A stretch of DNA of 64,000 bases from Embleya scabrispora. GTDB taxonomy: Bacteria; Actinomycetota; Actinomycetes; Streptomycetales; Streptomycetaceae. The stretch is taken from the NCBI RefSeq assembly GCF_002024165.1, contig NZ_MWQN01000001.1, positions 2,893,365 through 2,957,364 on the forward strand, in the 5' to 3' direction. Position numbers and translations under genes: made by a program. Of this stretch, positions 34,165 to 41,187 are shown one piece after another; positions within the stretch are counted from its first letter, which is position 1; each line of letters starts with the position of its first letter. Under the pieces are notes generated by a model that did not search any database, was not told the origin of the DNA, and worked only from the letters and a program-made list of their open reading frames with translations.

Positions 34165-34695
34165 TCAGCGCCCGGACAGCAGGTCCTCGACCTTGGCCTC
34201 TCCCTCGCGGTAGCGCCGGGTGATCTCGGCGGCGCAGTCGTCGGCCGTGCGCTGGAGGCGGTGCCGGCGGGAGGAGACCTCCTGCTCGTGGCCGGCGAGC
34301 TTGTCCAGCGCCTCGCCCAGCTCCGCGTCGGTGTGCGCGGCGAGGTCGGACAGGCCCACGTCGGCGAGCAGTCGCTCGATCCAGCCGCGGTATCGGTCGG
34401 TGCGCGGCGGCTGCACGTTGACGTGCCGGGCGCCCCGGGCGGGCGGTCTGGATTCGGACAGGATCTCGGGCAGCCGGCCGACCACCGGCGATTTCGGCTC
34501 GGCGCCGTCCCCACCGGACCGCCGGGCCAGTTCGGCGCGCAGGATGTCGATTCGCCCCTGGAGCAACCTCCGCAGATAGGACAGATCGTTCTCCTCGCGC
34601 TGGGCGTCACGCATGAGTTCGCGAACCCGACTCAGCGTGAGGGCACGGATGGCCTCCGGGGCCACTCCGTCGGGAAGATCCACCATGAGACGCAT
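34165..34695 (-). CDS. rsiG: RsiG-type c-di-GMP-responsive anti-sigma factor
   Basis: This 176-residue helical protein carries the RsiG c-di-GMP-binding motif E-x3-S-x2-R-x3-Q-x3-D twice. The first copy is in the first long helix ([17 protein letters not shown]), the second in the C-terminal helix ([17 protein letters not shown]). In Streptomyces, RsiG binds a c-di-GMP dimer through these two antiparallel helices and then holds the sporulation sigma factor WhiG inactive, so falling c-di-GMP permits sporulation. The protein has no membrane segment. Either of two nearby ATGs (34695 or 34686) may be used; neither has a clear ribosome site. A c-di-GMP-producing CdgB-type enzyme is encoded in the same window. 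The identification rests on both motifs and length. Confidence 0.85.
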   Translation of the reverse strand: MRLMVDLPDGVAPEAIRALTLSRVRELMRDAQREENDLSYLRRLLQGRIDILRAELARRSGGDGAEPKSPVVGRLPEILSESRPPARGARHVNVQPPRTDRYRGWIERLLADVGLSDLAAHTDAELGEALDKLAGHEQEVSSRRHRLQRTADDCAAEITRRYREGEAKVEDLLSGR

Positions 34696-34768
34696 CGTGT
34701 CATGTCGGGCAGACCGTCGCGTGCCACATGGCGCGGAATCGATCCGGACGGGTGTGCAGAATGGGCAC

Positions 34769-35206
34769 ATGCGTGCCGTCCTGCAAGTGGTGACCGAGGC
34801 TTCCGTGACCGTCGACGGGGACGACGGGGAGGTGACGGTCGGTTCGATCGCCGGCCCCGGGCTGTGCGTCCTGGTCGGCGTCACCCACACCGACACCCCG
34901 GAGATCGCCCGCCGACTGGCCGCCAAGCTGTGGAGTCTGCGGGTGCTCGACGGCGAGAAGTCCTGCTCCGATCTGGCCGCACCGTTGCTGGTGATCAGCC
35001 AATTCACGCTTTACGGCGACGCGCGCAAGGGTCGTCGGCCCACCTGGAACGAGGCCGCGCCCGGGCCGGTGGCCGAACCGCTGGTGGCCGAGGTGGTCGC
35101 GGCGCTGCGGGCGCTGGGCGCCGAGGTGGCCACCGGCGTCTTCGGCGCCGACATGCGCGTGGCGCTGGTCAACGACGGCCCGATGACCCTCGTCGTCGAC
35201 ATGTGA
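34769..35206 (+). CDS. dtd: D-aminoacyl-tRNA deacylase
   Basis: This 145-residue homodimeric enzyme removes D-amino acids (and glycine from tRNA-Ala) from mischarged tRNAs. It has the signature SQFTL at 77-81, the KGRRPTW segment and the NDGPMT motif at 135-140, with the Gly-cisPro of NxGPxT. The ATG is at the family start MRAVLQVV; a longer frame upstream was rejected. It is divergent from rsiG with 73 bases between. Confidence 0.92.
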   Translation: MRAVLQVVTEASVTVDGDDGEVTVGSIAGPGLCVLVGVTHTDTPEIARRLAAKLWSLRVLDGEKSCSDLAAPLLVISQFTLYGDARKGRRPTWNEAAPGPVAEPLVAEVVAALRALGAEVATGVFGADMRVALVNDGPMTLVVDM

Positions 35207-35336
35207 GCCCGGTCGCGACGCCGACCCCGGGAAATACCGGGGTCGCGAACCCCGCTTCCCGGGGGTTCTCCCCATGTTCCCGGGCTTCGCGGGGAAGGAG
35301 AATGGCGACAGGTTCACCGACCGGAGGGGGTTGACC

Positions 35337-35525
35337 ATGTCGCATCGCGGACCGTACATCGCGGCCGGGATCGTCGTCGCCATCATCGCGCTGATCGTGC
35401 TGCCGTCGTGGATCGCCTGGACCATCGTGGCGGTCGCGATCGGCCTGCCCGTCGTCGCCTACTTCACCCTGGACCGCTCGCAGCGGCGGCGCCTGCACCG
35501 CATCCGCCGCCGCGAGATCCGCTAG
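35337..35525 (+). CDS. Small two-helix membrane protein
   Basis: This 62-residue protein has two hydrophobic helices (about 8-26 and 30-48) separated by a Trp-containing turn and a strongly basic C-terminus (RSQRRRLHRIRRREIR). The ATG follows a strong GGAGGGGG site; an in-frame ATG 21 codons upstream lies before it and was rejected. I do not recognise a family. The basic tail should be cytoplasmic. Confidence 0.65.
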   Translation: MSHRGPYIAAGIVVAIIALIVLPSWIAWTIVAVAIGLPVVAYFTLDRSQRRRLHRIRRREIR

Positions 35526-35572
35526 CACCCGACCCCGCCCGGTCCCCCGCGGGGCATGGGCGGAGGGGCGCG

Positions 35573-36517
35573 CTACGCGGGGACCACGATCTCCTGCGTC
35601 GCCGGCACCCCGCCGGCCAGGAGTTCGGCGTCCACGGCGGTGTTGCGCTTGATCAGCGCGAGCGCGATCGGGCCGAGTTCGTGGTGGCGCGCCGCGCTGG
35701 TGACGAACCCGACCTGGCGGCCCGCGAGTTCCACCGGCGCGCCGTGCGCCGGCAGCGTCTCCTGGGTGCCGTCCAGGTGCAGGAAGACCAGGCGCCGCGG
35801 CGGGCGGCCCAGGTTGTGCACCCGCGCGACCGTCTCCTGCCCCCGGTAGCAGCCCTTGTCCAGGTGCACGGCGGTGTCGATCAGGCCCAACTCGTGCACG
35901 ATCGTGCGGTGGTCGGTCTCCAGGCCGCGCCGGGGTCGGTGTGCGGCGATCCGCAACGCCTCGTATGCCCACATGCCCGCCGGATGCGCGTGCTCGCGCC
36001 CGTACGCGGCCAACCGCTCGCGGGGCAGGAACACCTCGCGGCCGTACCCGGTCGTCCGGACCAACACTCCGTCGGGGGCGTCCCCGCCGGCCTCGTGCAC
36101 GACGGCGAAGTCGGCGGACACGTCGGCGACCTCGACCCGCAGCATGAAGCGCATCCGGTCCAGGAACTCGACCAACGTGGGCGCCTCGCCGGGTTCGACG
36201 TGGGCCCGGAACGCCTCGCCGTCGTCCACCCCGTACAGCGCGTGCTCGATGTGCCCGTGCGGGCTCAGCACCAGCGTCTGCGTGGCCTCATGCGGCTTCA
36301 GGTCGGTCAGGTGTTGCGTGGTCAGCGAGTGCAGCCAGCTCAGCCGGTCGGGGCCGGCCACCCGGATCACGTCGCGGTGCGACAGGTCGACGAAGCCCTC
36401 GCCCGCCTCCAGCCGACGTTGTTCGCGCAGGGGGTCGCCGTAGTGCGCGGCGACGCCGGCGTCGGGGGCTTCCGCGGCGACCGCGCCGGGCAGGGTCAAC
36501 AAAGGGCTCGTGGGCAT
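35573..36517 (-). CDS. ygfZ: YgfZ/GcvT-like folate-binding protein
   Basis: This 315-residue protein belongs to the YgfZ group of tetrahydrofolate-binding proteins that help assemble or repair iron-sulfur enzymes. It has the hallmark K-G-C-Y-x-G-Q-E motif (LDKGCYRGQETVARVHN), an N-terminal GcvT-like part with DLSHRDVIRVAGPDRLSWLHSLTTQ, and a C-terminal barrel. The ATG at MPTSPLL matches the normal start. It shares a strand with nur and lies 32 bases downstream of it. Confidence 0.88.
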   Translation of the reverse strand: MPTSPLLTLPGAVAAEAPDAGVAAHYGDPLREQRRLEAGEGFVDLSHRDVIRVAGPDRLSWLHSLTTQHLTDLKPHEATQTLVLSPHGHIEHALYGVDDGEAFRAHVEPGEAPTLVEFLDRMRFMLRVEVADVSADFAVVHEAGGDAPDGVLVRTTGYGREVFLPRERLAAYGREHAHPAGMWAYEALRIAAHRPRRGLETDHRTIVHELGLIDTAVHLDKGCYRGQETVARVHNLGRPPRRLVFLHLDGTQETLPAHGAPVELAGRQVGFVTSAARHHELGPIALALIKRNTAVDAELLAGGVPATQEIVVPA

Positions 36518-36549
36518 GTCCCCACAGTACGAGACCCGTCGGGTGAACC

Positions 36550-36975
36550 TCAGTTCGCCCGGGCCGCCGTGCACTCCGCGCAGCGGCCGAAGATCGCGAA
36601 GTGCGCGAGGTCGATGTCGAACCCGTGCTCGACGCGCAGCCGCTCGCCCATCCCCGCGGCGACCTCCGTACCCACCTCGATCACCCGGCGGCAGTCCCGG
36701 CAGACCAGGTGCAGATGGCCGCCGGCGTCCGCCGGGTGGTAGGTCGGCGCACCGTGCCCGAGGTGGGTGTGGGTGACCAGGTCGAGCTGTTCGAGCAGTT
36801 CGAGGGTGCGGTAGACGGTCGAGATGTTGATCCCGCCGGCGGTCTTGTGCACCTCCACCAGGATCTCGTCCGGTGTCGCGTGGCCCAGGGCGTTCACCGC
36901 TTCGAGGACGAGTTGGCGCTGCGGCGTGAGCCGGTAGCCCTTCTCGCGAAGCTCGTGCTTCCAGTCAGTGCTCAC
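36550..36975 (-). CDS. nur: Fur family regulator, Nur (nickel) type
   Basis: This 141-residue Fur-family repressor has the winged helix (GYRLTPQRQLVLEAVNAL, then GINISTVYRTLELLEQLDLV) and the dimer domain with structural zinc pairs Cys92/Cys95 and Cys132/Cys135. It resembles S. coelicolor Nur (SCO4179) very closely: the nickel-site histidines I recall as 70, 72 and 126 correspond to His69, His71 and His125. Of the second metal site (33, 86, 88, 90), His32, His87 and His89 are present, but the residue for His86 appears to be Gly. Nur represses nickel uptake and Fe-superoxide dismutase genes. No nickel transporter lies here. The symbol rests on memory of the S. coelicolor protein. Confidence 0.8.
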   Translation of the reverse strand: MSTDWKHELREKGYRLTPQRQLVLEAVNALGHATPDEILVEVHKTAGGINISTVYRTLELLEQLDLVTHTHLGHGAPTYHPADAGGHLHLVCRDCRRVIEVGTEVAAGMGERLRVEHGFDIDLAHFAIFGRCAECTAARAN

Positions 36976-37026
36976 GCGGGAAGTTTACGAGTGCGCGGCG
37001 CCCGCCGGGCCGGGCCGAGCGGGCGG

Positions 37027-37542
37027 CTACTCCGCCGCGAGTTCCGCGTCGACCCGCTTGAGCTGCGCGGAGACGTGCGCCTGGAGCGGGTGCCCCATGG
37101 CGGCCATGTCGTAGGCGTACATCAACTCGCCCTTGACCAGGCCGTAGAGCCGGTGTCCGGCGGTGTACTCCTTCGCGTCCTCGGTGCGCGCGACCACGTC
37201 GGTGCGCATCTCCAGGCGCGGGCCCTCCACCTTGCCGAGCCAGATCTCCACGATGCCGGTCGGGTGGGCGAGCGTGACGTCGACCGAACCGTCCAGCTTG
37301 GAACGCCAGAAGCCGGTCTCGGTGGCCAGCGGGCGCACCCGCTCCCCCGCGTCGTCGAGCAGCCAGGTCCGCGACGTGTAGGTCAGGAACGGCTTGTTCG
37401 CGATGTAGCCGAAGGTGACCTGCTGGCCGAAGCGGAACGCCTCGATCGTCGGGTAGTCGCCGACACCGGCGCCTTCCCAGGTGCCGAGCAGGAACGCGAG
37501 GGGGACGGCGTCGAAGTGCAGGTCGTCCGGGATTTCGATCAT
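37027..37542 (-). CDS. Nitrobindin-like heme-binding beta-barrel protein (FABP family)
   Basis: This 171-residue protein has the nitrobindin signature G-x-W-x-G-x-G-x-G-x-YP (LGTWEGAGVGDYPT, about 20-33) and the C-terminal helix with the probable proximal heme ligand (MAAMGHPLQAHVSAQLKR). Nitrobindins bind ferric heme in a ten-stranded barrel and react with nitric oxide or peroxynitrite. There is no signal peptide. It lies upstream of nur on the same strand, with about 50 bases between. Confidence 0.85.
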   Translation of the reverse strand: MIEIPDDLHFDAVPLAFLLGTWEGAGVGDYPTIEAFRFGQQVTFGYIANKPFLTYTSRTWLLDDAGERVRPLATETGFWRSKLDGSVDVTLAHPTGIVEIWLGKVEGPRLEMRTDVVARTEDAKEYTAGHRLYGLVKGELMYAYDMAAMGHPLQAHVSAQLKRVDAELAAE

Positions 37543-37600
37543 GGTGGGGAGGGCCGCTTCCGAGGGTCGGGTACGGCCGGTCAGCCTACCGGGCGTCGGC

Positions 37601-37699
37601 TCAGTTCTGGCCCTTGTACAGCTTGGACACGGTCAGCGCGGCGAACCACGCGACGAGGACGCCGACCACGGCAAGGAGCGCAATGAAGAAGATGTGCAT
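37601..37699 (-). CDS. 32-residue single-helix membrane peptide
   Basis: The ATG is preceded by GAGGAG with suitable spacing. The product has one transmembrane helix (about 3-24, rich in Ala/Val/Leu with a central AWFAAL) and a basic C-terminus SKLYKGQN. Peptides of this form and ending occur at this place in Streptomyces genomes, so it is probably real. It may act with the neighbouring nitrobindin gene, for which it lies immediately upstream on the same strand. Function unknown. Confidence 0.65.
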   Translation of the reverse strand: MHIFFIALLAVVGVLVAWFAALTVSKLYKGQN

Positions 37700-37785
37700 C
37701 GCCCGGGTACTCCTCGTGCTTCGTGCGGGGCGGCCGGATCGCCCCGGCCGGGTGCCAAACGGCCTCAGTGTATAGGCTGCGAGCC

Positions 37786-38148
37786 GTGAAGCGATCTCTC
37801 GTGGTCAAGGTCACCGCAGGTCAGGACGCGCCGGAGCGCTGCTCCCAGGCGTTCACCGTGGCGTCGGTGGCGCTCGCGTCGGGGGTCGAGGTGTCGCTGT
37901 GGCTCACCGGCGAGTCGTCCTGGTTCGCGCTGCCCGGGCGGGCCGCCGAGTTCGAACTCCCGCACGCCGCGCCGCTGCCGGATCTGCTCGACGCGCTGCT
38001 CGCGGGCGGGCGGGTGACGCTGTGCACGCAGTGTGCGGCGCGGCGCGAGATCACCGGGGACGACGTGCTGCCGGGGGTGCGGATCGCGGGCGCCCAGGTG
38101 TTCGTGCAGGAGGCGCTCGCCGACGGGGCCCAGGCGCTGGTGTACTGA
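37786..38148 (+). CDS. DsrE family protein
   Basis: This 120-residue protein fits the DsrE/DsrF-like fold: SLVVKVTAGQDAPERCSQAFTVASVALASGVEVSLWLTGESSWF, then LLDALLAGGRVTLCTQCAARREIT with two conserved cysteines, and AGAQVFVQEALADGAQALVY. Members relay or hold sulfur on the conserved Cys. The GTG lies 7 bases after TAGGCT, a -10 box in TATAGGCT, so the message is probably leaderless. A rhodanese operon lies 1 kb away, but a functional link is only a guess. Confidence 0.82.
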   Translation: MKRSLVVKVTAGQDAPERCSQAFTVASVALASGVEVSLWLTGESSWFALPGRAAEFELPHAAPLPDLLDALLAGGRVTLCTQCAARREITGDDVLPGVRIAGAQVFVQEALADGAQALVY

Positions 38149-38178
38149 CCGGCCGGGCGCGGGCCCGACGCGCCGGTG

Positions 38179-38502
38179 TCAGTGGCTGATCCCGGAGATG
38201 TTCAGGCCGATCACGCCGAGCAGGACCAAGCCGATCGAGATCAGCTTGAGCGGGGACGAGCTCTCGCTCAGCAGCCAGATGCCCACGAGCGCGGTGCCCG
38301 CCGCGCCGATTCCGGTCCACACCGCGTAGGCGGGGCCGACCTCCAGCGACTTGAGCGCGTAGGTGAGCAGTCCGAAGCTGCCCAGCGCGCACGCCGCGAA
38401 GCCGATGGTGGGCCACAGCCGGGTGAATCCGTGACTCTGCTTGAGCAAGATGGCGAAGCCGGTCTCCAGGATTCCCGCGATGATCACAATCGCCCATGCC
38501 AC
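38179..38502 (-). CDS. Small multidrug resistance (SMR) transporter, SugE/Gdx-like
   Basis: This 107-residue protein has four transmembrane helices and the essential membrane-embedded Glu13 (GILETGFAILLKQSHG), together with SLEVGPAYAVWTGIGAAGTAL of the SMR family. The segment around Glu13 and the lone gene favour the SugE/Gdx branch, which exports guanidinium, over the QacE/EmrE drug branch; the distinction is inference. I saw no recognisable guanidine riboswitch upstream. Confidence 0.85.
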   Translation of the reverse strand: MAWAIVIIAGILETGFAILLKQSHGFTRLWPTIGFAACALGSFGLLTYALKSLEVGPAYAVWTGIGAAGTALVGIWLLSESSSPLKLISIGLVLLGVIGLNISGISH

Positions 38503-38624
38503 GTGTTGCCTCCCGGCGTCGCGCCTTGCTCCGGTGCCCCGATGCGCCGGGCGGTTCCCCCGACGATACGGAAACCTTTCTGCCCCGATGACGGGCGGGA
38601 CACACCGGGCGCACGACCGAACGA

Positions 38625-38661
38625 CTGCGCCCCTCCCCCGAGCACGTGGGGAGGGGCGCAG
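38625..38661 (-). terminator. Terminator of the sulfurtransferase operon
   Basis: CTGCGCCCCTCCCC pairs perfectly with GGGGAGGGGCGCAG around a 9-base loop, about 70 bases after the DUF1416 stop. Confidence 0.75.
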
Positions 38662-38729
38662 CCGTATCGCACCGAGCGGTGGCGGATTCCGCGGGTGTAC
38701 GTCCGAAGGAGATCCGCCCCGTCGGCGTG

Positions 38730-39023
38730 TCAGACCGCGATCTCGACCTCGGCGACGGTGCCCTTCTCGGACACCACCACGCTGCGGTCCACGGTCGCGC
38801 CGGGCACGAGCGCCCGGACGGTCCAGTTGCCGGGTGCCGCGAAGAACCGGAACTCGCCGGTCGCGGACGTGGGCACCTCGGCGGTGAAGTCGCCACCCGC
38901 GTCGAGCAGGCGCACGTAACCGTTGATCGGCTGCCCGCCCTTGGTCACCGCCCCCTGGATGATGGTTTCCTTCGCCACGTCAACTCCTGCCAGATCCGGG
39001 CCGCCGGCCTTCGCACCGCACAT
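38730..39023 (-). CDS. DUF1416 family protein
   Basis: This 97-residue protein is a small beta-rich domain (GAVTKGGQPINGYVRLLDAGGDFTAEVPTSATGEFRFFAAPGNWTVRAL) of the DUF1416 type, resembling carboxypeptidase regulatory-like folds. A conserved Cys stands at position 2 (MCGAKAGGPDL). It follows the thiosulfate sulfurtransferase gene by about 40 bases in the same direction, a pairing kept across actinobacteria, and may act as a sulfur acceptor or partner. Its ATG has an AGGAG site. Confidence 0.85.
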   Translation of the reverse strand: MCGAKAGGPDLAGVDVAKETIIQGAVTKGGQPINGYVRLLDAGGDFTAEVPTSATGEFRFFAAPGNWTVRALVPGATVDRSVVVSEKGTVAEVEIAV

Positions 39024-39062
39024 CGTTCCTGCTCCCTGCGTTCGGGTGGGTGTAGCCGTCGG

Positions 39063-39902
39063 TCACTTGCCGTCGCCGAGCTCGATCGGCACGCCGACCA
39101 GCGCGCCGTACTCGGTCCACGAGCCGTCGTAGTTGCGCACGTTGCCCTGCTCCAGCAGCTCGTGCAGGACGAACCACGTGTGCGCGGAGCGCTCGCCGAT
39201 CCGGCAGTAGGCGATGGTGTCCTTCGCCAGGTCCACACCCTCGCCCTCGTACAGCGCGGTGAGCTCCTCGTTGGTCTTGAAGGTGCCGTCGTCGTTGGCG
39301 GCCTTCGACCACGGGATGTTCTTCGCGGTCGGCACGTGGCCGGCCTTCTGCGACTGCTCCTGCGGCAGGTGCGCCGGGGCGAGCAGCTTGCCGGAGAACT
39401 CGTCGGGCGAACGCACGTCGACCAGGTTCAGCGAGCCGATCGCGGCCAGCACGTCGTCGCGCCAGGCGCGGATCGAGGTGTCCTGCGGCTTGGCCGTGTA
39501 GGTGGTCGCGGCGCGCTCGGGCACCTCGACGACCAGTTCGCGGGAGTCGAGCTCCCACTTCTTGCGGCCGCCGTCGAGCAGCTTGACGTCGCCGTGGCCG
39601 TAGAGCTTGAAGTACCAGTAGGCGTAGGACGCGAACCAGTTGTTGTTGCCGCCGTACAGGACGACGGTGTCGTCGTTGGCGATGCCCTTGGCGGACAGCA
39701 GCGCCGAGAAGCCGGCCTCGTCGACGAAGTCGCGCTTGACCGGGTCCTGCAGGTCGTCGCGCCAGTCGATGCGCACCGCACCGCGGATGTGGTTCTTGAC
39801 GTAGGCGCTGGTGTCCTCGTCGACCTCGACGAGGACGACCTTCGGGTCGTCCAGGTGGGCCTGGACCCAGTCGGCGTCTACCAGAACGTCGGAGCGGCTC
39901 AT
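39063..39902 (-). CDS. sseA: Thiosulfate/3-mercaptopyruvate sulfurtransferase (two-domain rhodanese)
   Basis: This 279-residue cytosolic enzyme has two rhodanese domains. The first (about 5-125) has a degenerate loop (YGGNNNWFAS) and the second carries the catalytic Cys in the loop CRIGERS, followed by HTWFVLHELL. It transfers sulfane sulfur to cyanide or a biological thiol. The CRIGERS loop is usual for the actinobacterial CysA/SseA type. The ATG has GGAGG. A cysteine-rich leader peptide lies about 250 bases upstream, indicating control by cysteine supply. Confidence 0.9.
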   Translation of the reverse strand: MSRSDVLVDADWVQAHLDDPKVVLVEVDEDTSAYVKNHIRGAVRIDWRDDLQDPVKRDFVDEAGFSALLSAKGIANDDTVVLYGGNNNWFASYAYWYFKLYGHGDVKLLDGGRKKWELDSRELVVEVPERAATTYTAKPQDTSIRAWRDDVLAAIGSLNLVDVRSPDEFSGKLLAPAHLPQEQSQKAGHVPTAKNIPWSKAANDDGTFKTNEELTALYEGEGVDLAKDTIAYCRIGERSAHTWFVLHELLEQGNVRNYDGSWTEYGALVGVPIELGDGK

Positions 39903-40104
39903 GGGATACCTCCGGTGCAGAAGTGCGCGGGATCTCGCGGATGTCGGGATGCACGTACGCGACACACGTTCGCGACACACCCGGGCATGCCGCGGCGCCG
40001 CCGCATGCGGGGATGTACGTGTGTCAGGGGTGTTTCACGCGGGAGCCGGGTGCCCGTTCCGCCGTGTCGTCACACGGCTCGGGTCCCGGGGCCGACGGTC
40101 GGTC

Positions 40105-40127
40105 GCGATCCACCGGGGGTGGATCGC
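40105..40127 (-). promoter_or_regulatory. Hairpin downstream of the leader peptide, possible attenuator
   Basis: GCGATCCACC and GGTGGATCGC pair perfectly over 10 bp with a 3-base loop. It starts 21 bases after the leader peptide stop and about 200 bases before sseA. It has no T-run, so a Rho-linked or antiterminator role is as likely as classical termination. Confidence 0.5.
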
Positions 40128-40148
40128 CGAACGACGACTGTCGACAAG

Positions 40149-40232
40149 TCAGTCAGCGCAACACAGGCAGGTCTGCGTGCGGCACAGGTCCACTGCGCGC
40201 CGCTTGGTGAGGTCATCCGCCTGTCGCTTCAC
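40149..40232 (-). CDS. Cysteine-rich leader peptide (27 residues)
   Basis: A GTG start gives a 27-residue peptide beginning with KRQADDLTKRRAVDLCR and ending in TCLCCAD. This is the form of Streptomyces leader peptides that precede sulfur genes: a basic start, LCR in the middle and clustered Cys codons near the stop (four Cys, two adjacent). Ribosome stalling at the Cys codons would report low Cys-tRNA and open the downstream operon, here sseA-DUF1416. The ribosome site is weak. The encoded peptide itself probably has no function. Confidence 0.7.
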   Translation of the reverse strand: MKRQADDLTKRRAVDLCRTQTCLCCAD

Positions 40233-40335
40233 ATCACGATCGTAGGGACGGATGACCGCCGCTGTCATGCATGTCCCACAATGCGAGACAAATATGTCCG
40301 CATCGCGAGATGACCGTGGGATTGATCCCTGTTTG

Positions 40336-41187
40336 TCATGGTTGTGCGGGTGGAATCTCCAGGAGTTGTTCGCCACCGCCGACGGTCCTGACGCTGAAGC
40401 GGGTGATCTCGCCGACGGGAATGCTGGTCGCGCCCCGGATCGGATCGGCCGGGGGGTACTCGCCGTCGGGCACCACCCACGAGGACGCGGTCTCCACCCG
40501 GCCCTTGGTGCCGTAGACGTCCAACCGGCAGCGGGTGCCGGGGCGGATCCCGGACAGCGACAGGTCCACGCTGCTGCCCCACGCGGTCGCCGCGTAGCGC
40601 AGTTCGGCGCCCGCGCCGGAGCGCGGATCGCCCGCGCGCACGGTACGGCCGCCCGATTGCGCGGGCGACGGCGCGGTGCCGGGCGGGGTGGCCGGCGCGG
40701 TCGGCGTGCCCGGGACCGCGCCCGTCGGCGCCGCCGCGGTGTCCCCGTCGCCGCCGGTGTCGCCGAGCGCCCAGCCGGTGAGGCCCGCCAGCAGCACCAG
40801 CACCGCCGCGGCCGCGGCGGCCAGCGAGCGCAGCCGCCGACCCCGGTCGGCCCGCACGGCGGCGGCGGACAACAGCCGCGCGGGGGCCGCCCCCTGTGCC
40901 GCCGCGCCGCTGGCCCGCGCCTCCGGCTCGCTCAGCCGGGCGAGCATTCGGGGCAGGCCGGCCAGTTCCTCGTACTCGGCTCGACAGCGCGGGCAGCGGG
41001 CCACGTGGGTGCGCACCCGGGCGGCCTCGTCCTCGTCCAGCGCGCCGACCACGAACGCCCCGAGGTCCAGGCGCGCGACCGCACAGCCCAGCGGGGCGGG
41101 TGTTCCCGGCGGCCGGGCGGGCGGCGGCGGGTTCGTGCCGGGAGTGGTGCCGTTCGTCGTCGTGCCCTCGTCCCCGATGTCCGTCAC
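40336..41187 (-). CDS. Zinc-associated anti-sigma factor
   Basis: This 283-residue protein has a ZAS-type N-terminal domain with His61-x3-Cys65-x2-Cys68 (RTHVARCPRC) and Cys35, one transmembrane helix at about 140-160 (RSLAAAAAAVLVLLAGLTGWALG) and an extracellular beta domain (ELRYAATAWGSSVDLSLSGIRPGTRCRLDVY). It should bind and silence the ECF sigma factor encoded upstream, whose stop overlaps this GTG as GTGA. The extracellular part may sense an envelope signal. RskA/RslA-type regulation by proteolysis is possible but not shown. Confidence 0.87.
   Translation of the reverse strand: MTDIGDEGTTTNGTTPGTNPPPPARPPGTPAPLGCAVARLDLGAFVVGALDEDEAARVRTHVARCPRCRAEYEELAGLPRMLARLSEPEARASGAAAQGAAPARLLSAAAVRADRGRRLRSLAAAAAAVLVLLAGLTGWALGDTGGDGDTAAAPTGAVPGTPTAPATPPGTAPSPAQSGGRTVRAGDPRSGAGAELRYAATAWGSSVDLSLSGIRPGTRCRLDVYGTKGRVETASSWVVPDGEYPPADPIRGATSIPVGEITRFSVRTVGGGEQLLEIPPAQP

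Larger units (their letters stand above)
39903..40335 (-). other. Leader region of the sulfurtransferase operon
   Basis: Apart from the leader peptide and hairpin listed separately, no gene is seen. The part between 40260 and 40335 is AT-richer and carries the sequence GCGAGACAAATATGTCCGC, flanked by similar GCGAGA-type elements; the operon promoter is probably here. Confidence 0.5.

Noticed and set aside
38503-38624. Guanidine riboswitch before the SMR gene
   Set aside because: No ykkC-type core or ACGR-loop hairpin pair was recognised.
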